Shown piece after piece: positions 5,366 to 9,685 of a DNA stretch of 9,685 nucleotides. Each line of letters opens with the position of its first letter. Position 1 is the first letter of the stretch. The notes beneath the pieces were generated by a model. That model did not search any database. It worked only from the letters and a program-made list of their open reading frames with translations, and was not told where the DNA came from. Origin of the DNA: Anaerolinea thermophila (lineage in GTDB: Bacteria > Chloroflexota > Anaerolineae > Anaerolineales > Villigracilaceae); the NCBI GenBank assembly GCA_020722305.1, contig DYLB01000071.1, positions 1-9,685 on the forward strand. Direction: 5' to 3'. Both the position numbers and the translations under genes were made by a program.

Positions 5366-7294
5366 TCACCCAAAAATCGTCGAAAGCGCCAGGGCCAGCA
5401 AGGCAAAGACTATCTGGATCCCGAACAGGGCGGCCATGATGTAAACCACCACCATCCAGCCGGACGAGACTCCCGCCGAACGGATTTCCTGCCCCTCTGC
5501 CAGGAGACGGATGGCGTTGGCGGCCTGCCGGGCGGTATCCCCTTCCGAACGGCGCGGCCAGCCCGGCCAGACCCAGCCCGGCGTCTCACGCGGGACCAGC
5601 AGCCGGCTCCCGTTGAACTGACCCAGCCACACCCGCAGCGCTTCCGGCGGCGCAACCGCCAAGTCGCCCGGAAGGACCACCGCTTTGGTCGTCTTGAGTG
5701 CCTCGGCGGTCAACCCGTTCTCGATGCTCTGGCGCGCCACGGGGAGCTTGGGCGTCTCCTTCTGGATCGCCTCAAGGATGGCCTGCGACAACCCGTTCAC
5801 GCCGGAGTCGAACACCAGCACTGGAAAAGCCGCGTGTTTGGCCGCCAGGGCCCGTTCCGCCTGCGACCCGTCCCGGCGCAGCACCTGGAAGTGATAGGCC
5901 AGGAACAGGGCGAACAGTACGAACAGTTGCAGCGCGTCCAGCAAGTCGCGCACAAAATTGACCGGGCGGCTGCCCAACAGCGCCGACAGCAGGAGGTACA
6001 GCATTCCTCCCGCGCTGGCCATCCCGCCGATGACGGTGGCGAACAGCACCAGATACAGGTAGACCCGGCGTACCACCGAACGGCGGGCGTGGTCCCCGGC
6101 GTCGTCCATGCCCAGGGCCTCGGCCTGCATCGGACGCCAGGTCATCAACCACAGCGGCAGGCTGACCAGCAGCGTCGCCAGCGAACCGGCCAGGTTGCCG
6201 CGCAAGAGATCGGTCCAGGAATAGGTGCCAAGCAGAGAATGGATCACGAAGGCCAGCAGCGATCCAATCCCGATAAAAGTGGCGACCAGTCCGACCAGTG
6301 ACAGGATGTAGAAATACAGCCGCCGCATCCCGGCCTGGCGCGGCGCTTCCGTCACCTGGGACATATCCTTTGCCAGCCAGTGTCCATAATAGGCCCAAAC
6401 CCCGGCCAGTGGGATGCCGATCGCCAGCGCCCCGCGCACGTCGTTGATGAATTGTGAAAAAGTAAGCCTTTCGCCCAAAATCCAGCGCAGGATGACGTTG
6501 ACGGTCACCCCGGCGGAGGCCAGCACGGTGACGACCCCCGCCAGTGACAACACATACAGGATGCCCAGCCGCAGCACCGAGGCGCGTTCGCCCGGTTCGG
6601 CCAGCGCGTCCTGGGCGGTCTTCCAGACCATCACCCATAACGGCAGGCCGATCACGAGCAGGGCCAGGCCGTTCGGCAGGCTGTTCCGTGCGAAGGATGT
6701 ATCCACCTCGGAGGTTGTCAGGACGAAGGTGATCACCTGGTGCAGGCCGCCCACGACCATGATCAGGCCGTAGATCAGCCACAGGTAACGGTACAGCCGC
6801 CGCACGTCCGCGTAGGTTTCGATGGGTTGGACCACCTTCCAGTCTTCCCGCAGGATGTAGATGAAATAGGCGGCCAGGATGGCATTCATCGCCATCCCGA
6901 TCAGGTTATCGGTTATTGTTTGGCTTCCGCCGATGAGTGCATTGCTCACGGGCAGATCGAAAACGGACAGGAGCAGGCGGTTGACCAGCGCCAGGCCGTT
7001 CTGCACCACCGGCACCAGCGTGCCGATCAATATTCCGTACAATGCCAGGGCGCGCACAGCGGAGGCGCGCTCATCCATGTCCTTTTGGGCGCTGCGCTGC
7101 GCCCCCCACCAGTGGCCCACGAAGACCGGCACACCCACCAGGATTAGCGAGAGCGCCTGCGCCAGGCGTTCGGCACCGCTGCCGATCACGTCGGGCGAAA
7201 AAGTCTCACGCGCCAGCCCGATCAACCCCCAAAGCACCACTTCCATGCTGACCACGGTAACGGCATAGACGTACAAGCGACGGATGGTACTCAT
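5366..7294 (-). CDS. DUF5671-type six-module membrane protein with soluble C-terminal domain
   Basis: This 642-residue integral membrane protein is built from about six related modules of 70-80 residues, roughly at 1-75, 76-155, 163-232, 236-311, 320-392 and 402-472. Each has two hydrophobic helices. Recurrent features are an Arg-Leu-Tyr start (IRRLYVYA, VRRLYRYL, MRRLYFYI, VRRVYLYL) and a second helix ending in forms such as LPLWVMVW and LPLWLMTW. This would give about 12 membrane helices. Residues 480-605 form a soluble, apparently alpha/beta domain (VLVFDSGVNGLSQAI, then KAVVLPGDLAVAPPEALRVW), followed by one last helix (613-640). The modules resemble DUF5671, a family without known function. 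The start at 7294 is chosen because AAGGAG (7301-7306) lies six bases upstream; a start at 7327 would add 11 codons reading through a palindrome. No transporter or enzyme motif is recognised. Confidence 0.8.
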   Translation of the reverse strand: MSTIRRLYVYAVTVVSMEVVLWGLIGLARETFSPDVIGSGAERLAQALSLILVGVPVFVGHWWGAQRSAQKDMDERASAVRALALYGILIGTLVPVVQNGLALVNRLLLSVFDLPVSNALIGGSQTITDNLIGMAMNAILAAYFIYILREDWKVVQPIETYADVRRLYRYLWLIYGLIMVVGGLHQVITFVLTTSEVDTSFARNSLPNGLALLVIGLPLWVMVWKTAQDALAEPGERASVLRLGILYVLSLAGVVTVLASAGVTVNVILRWILGERLTFSQFINDVRGALAIGIPLAGVWAYYGHWLAKDMSQVTEAPRQAGMRRLYFYILSLVGLVATFIGIGSLLAFVIHSLLGTYSWTDLLRGNLAGSLATLLVSLPLWLMTWRPMQAEALGMDDAGDHARRSVVRRVYLYLVLFATVIGGMASAGGMLYLLLSALLGSRPVNFVRDLLDALQLFVLFALFLAYHFQVLRRDGSQAERALAAKHAAFPVLVFDSGVNGLSQAILEAIQKETPKLPVARQSIENGLTAEALKTTKAVVLPGDLAVAPPEALRVWLGQFNGSRLLVPRETPGWVWPGWPRRSEGDTARQAANAIRLLAEGQEIRSAGVSSGWMVVVYIMAALFGIQIVFALLALALSTIFG

Positions 7295-7300
7295 GCTGAA

Positions 7301-7306
7301 CTCCTT
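7301..7306 (-). promoter_or_regulatory. Shine-Dalgarno sequence that fixes the start at 7294
   Basis: On the minus strand this is AAGGAG, six bases before the ATG at 7294. It is the strongest ribosome-binding site near this gene and rules against the longer reading frame from 7327. Confidence 0.85.
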
Positions 7307-7313
7307 ATGGTGG

Positions 7314-7334
7314 GAACGATTTGGCAAATCGTTC
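7314..7334. repeat. Perfect palindrome with 3-base loop in the 5' leader of the DUF5671-type gene
   Basis: GAACGATTT (7314-7322) and AAATCGTTC (7326-7334) are perfect reverse complements separated by GGC. The element lies between the predicted start of transcription (near 7329) and the ribosome-binding site at 7301-7306. It could be an operator, a leader hairpin, or a dispersed repeat like the pair at 7378-7427. On the minus strand the hairpin is preceded by ATAG, close to the GTAG foot of that pair. Confidence 0.75.
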
Positions 7335-7335
7335 T

Positions 7336-7364
7336 ATAGTATTACCATCGAAAATCTGTCACAA
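7336..7364 (-). promoter_or_regulatory. Candidate promoter for the DUF5671-type membrane protein gene
   Basis: On the minus strand a TTGTGA -35 (7359-7364) and a TACTAT -10 (7336-7341) are separated by exactly 17 bp. Each matches consensus at four of six. An alternative -10, TAATAC, overlaps at 7339-7344. The 7-bp arms AAAATCT (7351-7357) and AGATTTT (7371-7377) form a further inverted repeat around the -35. The promoter would separate this gene from the small genes upstream. Confidence 0.4.
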
Positions 7365-7377
7365 TCGCGAAGATTTT

Positions 7378-7427
7378 GTAGCGCGATATTGATATCGCCT
7401 TTGGTTGCGGAATGAATTCCGCGCTAC
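7378..7427. repeat. REP-like doublet: two inverted hairpins, each with a GTAG foot
   Basis: Unit 1 (plus strand) has GTAG at 7378-7381, one base, then stem GCGATAT (7383-7389), loop TG and ATATCGC (7392-7398). Unit 2 (minus strand) has GTAG (CTAC at 7424-7427 on plus), one base, then stem GCGGAAT, loop TC and ATTCCGC, covering 7422 down to 7407. The two 21-base units agree at 16 positions. Four of the five differences are two pairs of compensating changes in the stem (A-T to G-C, T-A to A-T), so pairing is kept in both. The 5' GTAG next to a hairpin and the head-to-head pairing are as described for REP/BIME elements mobilised by RAYT (TnpA-REP) proteins. No such gene is in the window. Confidence 0.65.
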
Positions 7428-7430
7428 GGA

Positions 7431-7904
7431 TTATGGCTTGGGCGGCTCCGAATACCAGTTCCAGGACCAGAACGGGTAAGACATCGACTCGATCTTCCAG
7501 GCCCCGTTTTGCCGGATGAGCAGGGCTGTTCCGCTGGTGCTGTAGGTTTCACGGAAAGGCCCGCCGCCGGAGAAGATGATGCTCACGTCAACCGTGGCTT
7601 CATCCCCCTTGATGTCCGATCCGATGATCTCGACCCCGTTGTTGGTATCCCCAATATTTTCAACCAGGATCGCCCGGCGCACCTCGTCGTAAGTCGGTTT
7701 GTAGTCTTTATCCGCCAGGTAGCCGTAGGCGCGTTCCACGTCGCGCTGTTGGATGGCCAGCACGAAATTGTGGACCACGCCCTCGGGCGTATCCTCCGGC
7801 AGATAGGCCTGGTCATTGCCGCGAACCAGGAATATCACCACCGCCGCGACGATCAGAACCCCAATGGCCGCCAGGATGCCGATGAGAAAACGGTCTTGTT
7901 TCAT
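7431..7904 (-). CDS. Membrane-anchored NTF2-like (DUF4878-type) protein
   Basis: This 157-residue protein has an N-terminal membrane segment at about residues 7-27 (LIGILAAIGVLIVAAVVIFL) after a short positively charged start, so it is probably anchored with the rest outside the cytoplasm. Residues 37-145 look like an NTF2/DUF4878-type fold: a helical opening (TPEGVVHNFVLAIQQRDVERAYGYL), then alternating strands ending in AWKIESM. The C-terminus is rich in aromatics (PFWSWNWYSEPPKP). No catalytic residues can be assigned. The fold usually acts as a ligand-binding or scaffold module; the ligand here is unknown. The start has AAGGTG (7910-7915) five bases upstream. It begins 26 bases after the stop of the small gene at 7931-8152, so the two are probably co-transcribed. 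Confidence 0.7.
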   Translation of the reverse strand: MKQDRFLIGILAAIGVLIVAAVVIFLVRGNDQAYLPEDTPEGVVHNFVLAIQQRDVERAYGYLADKDYKPTYDEVRRAILVENIGDTNNGVEIIGSDIKGDEATVDVSIIFSGGGPFRETYSTSGTALLIRQNGAWKIESMSYPFWSWNWYSEPPKP

Positions 7905-7930
7905 ATTTTCACCTTTTCACCTGTAGGGAA

Positions 7931-8152
7931 TCAAGGGTGCAGGGAAAGCTTTTTACGCTGCGGATGGCGGGGTTTGCCGGGCCGGGATAGGATGACCAGG
8001 AAAGGCCCAACCGCCGGGACGAGCAGGGCGAACAGCCCCCATAGCGCGTAGGCCCACATCGGTAATCGCCGCTGCCGCAGGAACATCACTGCCAGGAGGA
8101 ACATGGCGATCAGGAAACCGAGCAAAATGAGCCGCACCGTATCAGCGTTCAT
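7931..8152 (-). CDS. Small two-helix membrane protein (PLDc_N-like)
   Basis: This 73-residue protein has two predicted membrane helices, at about residues 5-24 (VRLILLGFLIAMFLLAVMFL) and 31-54 (MWAYALWGLFALLVPAVGPFLVIL), and a basic tail (RPGKPRHPQRKK). The second helix, with WALW..LLVP..GP, resembles PLDc_N, the short membrane domain found at the N-terminus of cardiolipin synthases and as a stand-alone protein. No phospholipase catalytic motif is present, so no enzymatic role is claimed. The start at 8152 was chosen over an in-frame start at 8194 because the longer version would run through the promoter. No Shine-Dalgarno sequence is visible before 8152, and the -10 element ends nine bases away, which suggests a leaderless or nearly leaderless message. 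Confidence 0.65.
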   Translation of the reverse strand: MNADTVRLILLGFLIAMFLLAVMFLRQRRLPMWAYALWGLFALLVPAVGPFLVILSRPGKPRHPQRKKLSLHP

Positions 8153-8161
8153 GGTATCAGC

Positions 8162-8190
8162 ATTGTATAGTTTTTCATGGGAAAAGGCAA
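8162..8190 (-). promoter_or_regulatory. Promoter of the small membrane-protein operon
   Basis: On the minus strand a TTGCCT -35 (8185-8190, four of six) and a TACAAT -10 (8162-8167, five of six) are separated by exactly 17 bp. Transcription would begin near 8155, two or three bases before the ATG at 8152. It would drive the genes at 7931-8152 and 7431-7904. Confidence 0.6.
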
Positions 8191-8214
8191 GCACCAGAGT
8201 GGAGTATACTTGCC
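8186..8214. promoter_or_regulatory. Inverted repeat between divergent promoters, candidate operator
   Basis: GGCAAG (8186-8191) and CTTGCC (8209-8214) are perfect inverted half-sites with a 17-base spacer, giving centres 23 bp apart (about two helical turns). The left half overlaps the -35 of the minus-strand operon. The right half overlaps the end of a TATACT hexamer facing the peptidase gene. The half-sites are short, so chance is possible. Confidence 0.3.
8205..8210 (+). promoter_or_regulatory. Possible -10 for the peptidase gene
   Basis: TATACT matches the -10 consensus at five of six and would start transcription near 8217, about 41 bases before the ATG at 8258. No -35 is recognisable at 16-18 bp, so the call is weak. 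Confidence 0.3.
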
Positions 8215-8257
8215 CGGTCGGTTCGTTTCACACCCTACAACTTATTCAGGAGAAAAG

Positions 8258-9685
8258 ATGTCTGTTTCCACCATTCCTCATTGGGATTTGACCAATGTCT
8301 ACCCGAGCCTTGAATCCAAAGAGTTCGAAGCCGCCGTCGAGCAGGTGAAAACCCAGGTCGGCGAGCTGGAGAGCCTGTTCGCCGAAAAAGTCTCCAAAAC
8401 GGACGCCGGCACCCCGCTCCCGGAACTGGCAGGGCTGGTCGGCGAGAGCCTGAACCGCTTCAACGAGATGTACGAACTGTCCGGCACGGTGAATGCCTTC
8501 ATCCATTCTTTCGTCGCTACGGATTCACGGGACACCCTGGCGATGAAGAAAATGTCCGAGTTCCAAATGGTCGGCGTGCGGATGCAGAACCTGGCCGTGC
8601 AGTTCCAGGCCTGGATCGGCAAGCTGGCTCCCGTTTTGGACGGGATCATCGCCGCGAACGAAACCGCCAAAGCCCACGCCTTCGCCCTAAAAGACGCCGC
8701 CGAACAGTCCAAATACATGATGGCGGAAAACGAGGAAGCCCTGGCCGCCGAACTCGGGCTGAGCGGCGCGTCCGCCTGGAACAAACTCCAGGGAACCGTC
8801 ACCTCGCAACTGACCGTGGACTTCGAACTGGACGGCGAGGTCAAGAAACTGCCCATGCCGGCCCTGATCAACCTGCACTCCCACCCGGATGAATCGGTGC
8901 GCCGCCGGGCCTACGAGGCCGAGATGGCTGCCTGGAAATCGGTCGAGGAGCCGCTAACCGCCGCCATGAACGGCATCAAGGGAACGGCCAACACGCTCAA
9001 CAAGCGCCGCGGCCGCGAGGACGCCCTGCACGCCCCGATAGACATGGCCCGCATTGACCGCCCGACCTTGGAAGCTATGATGGGCGCGATGGAAGCCTCC
9101 TTCCCGATGTTCCGCAAGTATTTCAAGGCCAAGGCCAAACGCTTCGGCAAGGAGAAACTGGCCTGGTGGGACGTCTTTGCTCCGTCCGGGAACGCCAACA
9201 AGGAGTATTCCTGGGAGGAAGCCCGGGCTTTCATCCTGGAGAACTTCGGCAAGTTCTCGCCCGAACTGGAAGCCTTCGCCAAACGGGCCTTCGACAACCT
9301 CTGGATTGACGGCGAACAGCGCGAGGGCAAGCGCGGCGGGGCGTTCTGCATGGGCGTACCGGGCGTCAAGGAGAGCCGCGTCCTGTGCAACTTCGACGGG
9401 ACTCTCGACCAGGTCAGCACCATCGCCCACGAGCTGGGCCACGCCTTCCATAACGAGTGCGCTTACCAGGCCGGGAAGACCGAGATCCAGCAGGATACGC
9501 CCATGACCCTGGCCGAGACGGCTTCGATCATGTGCGAGACCATCGTCATGGAGGCCGTGCTGGCCCAGGCCACTGACCCGCAGGAGGAACTCGCCATCCT
9601 GGAGACCCGGCTGATCGGCGATGCCCAGGTGATCGTGGACATCTACTCGCGCTTCCTGTTCGAGAAGGAAGTCTTCGAGCGCCGC
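8258..9685 (+). CDS. M3-family oligoendopeptidase, 3' end cut by the window
   Basis: This is a zinc metallopeptidase of the PepF/M3B group, which degrades short peptides in the cytoplasm. The window holds 476 codons of an expected 590-600, so about the last 120 residues are missing, and the frame is open to the edge. The N-terminus WDLTNVYPSLESKEF is typical of PepF. The helical N-terminal domain covers about 1-190 and the catalytic domain runs from about 200 onward. The zinc motif is HELGH: H391 and H395 bind zinc and E392 is the catalytic glutamate. E420, in TLAETASIMCE, fits the third zinc ligand. No signal peptide is seen. The start is set by AGGAG (8248-8252), five bases before the ATG. 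It diverges from the small membrane-protein operon. No fault is seen in the visible part. Confidence 0.93.
   Translation, partial: MSVSTIPHWDLTNVYPSLESKEFEAAVEQVKTQVGELESLFAEKVSKTDAGTPLPELAGLVGESLNRFNEMYELSGTVNAFIHSFVATDSRDTLAMKKMSEFQMVGVRMQNLAVQFQAWIGKLAPVLDGIIAANETAKAHAFALKDAAEQSKYMMAENEEALAAELGLSGASAWNKLQGTVTSQLTVDFELDGEVKKLPMPALINLHSHPDESVRRRAYEAEMAAWKSVEEPLTAAMNGIKGTANTLNKRRGREDALHAPIDMARIDRPTLEAMMGAMEASFPMFRKYFKAKAKRFGKEKLAWWDVFAPSGNANKEYSWEEARAFILENFGKFSPELEAFAKRAFDNLWIDGEQREGKRGGAFCMGVPGVKESRVLCNFDGTLDQVSTIAHELGHAFHNECAYQAGKTEIQQDTPMTLAETASIMCETIVMEAVLAQATDPQEELAILETRLIGDAQVIVDIYSRFLFEKEVFERR

Noticed and set aside
7295..7327. Longer start for the six-module membrane protein
   Set aside because: The extra 11 codons cover the ribosome-binding site and half of a palindrome; AAGGAG points to 7294.
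7378..7427. Rho-independent terminator after the gene at 7431-7904
   Set aside because: The hairpins are not followed by a T-rich tract on the minus strand, and the paired GTAG feet fit a REP-like repeat better.
8153..8194. Longer start for the small two-helix protein
   Set aside because: The extra 14 codons cover the -10 and most of the -35; the ATG at 8152 gives a sensible membrane-protein start.

Overview
The window looks like ordinary chromosome from a GC-rich bacterium, most plausibly a Chloroflexota (Anaerolineae-like) genome. This is an inference. It rests on the DUF5671-type multi-pass membrane protein, the stand-alone PEP/pyruvate-binding-domain protein, the M3 oligoendopeptidase and the many short palindromic repeats between genes. 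No rRNA, tRNA, CRISPR array, transposase or phage gene is visible.

Layout, left to right. Positions 1-175 hold a long imperfect inverted repeat whose right arm encodes the end of thrC (136-1221, minus, threonine synthase). thrC diverges from a small dual-specificity-type phosphatase (1302-1748, plus) across an 80-bp gap with a 19-bp palindrome placed between two outward-facing extended -10 elements. The phosphatase converges, with 8 bp to spare, on a 774-residue protein with a PPDK/PEP-synthase-type nucleotide-binding domain (1757-4081, minus). Upstream of that lie a rho-independent terminator, a 7-bp tandem repeat and dnaN (4165-5295, minus). dnaN has a well-formed sigma70-type promoter and is not accompanied by dnaA, recF or gyrB here.

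Then comes a block of three membrane or membrane-anchored proteins on the minus strand: a 642-residue protein built from six two-helix modules plus a soluble C-terminal domain (5366-7294), an anchored NTF2-like protein (7431-7904) and a 73-residue two-helix protein (7931-8152). The 136-bp gap at 7295-7430 contains a REP-like pair of hairpins, a third perfect palindrome and a promoter. The window ends inside an M3-family oligoendopeptidase (8258-9685, plus; about 476 of roughly 600 residues, cut by the edge).

Three starts (1302, 4081, 8152) lack a Shine-Dalgarno sequence and have a -10-like hexamer 7, 7 and 9 nt before the ATG, as expected for leaderless mRNAs. The other starts have recognisable Shine-Dalgarno sequences. 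The genes do not form one pathway: housekeeping functions (threonine synthesis, replication clamp, peptide degradation) sit beside poorly characterised membrane and signalling proteins. I found no convincing multi-gene novel system. The most interesting signals are the REP-like doublet with compensatory stem changes, the repeat that forms the end of thrC, the leaderless-start pattern and the six-module membrane protein.
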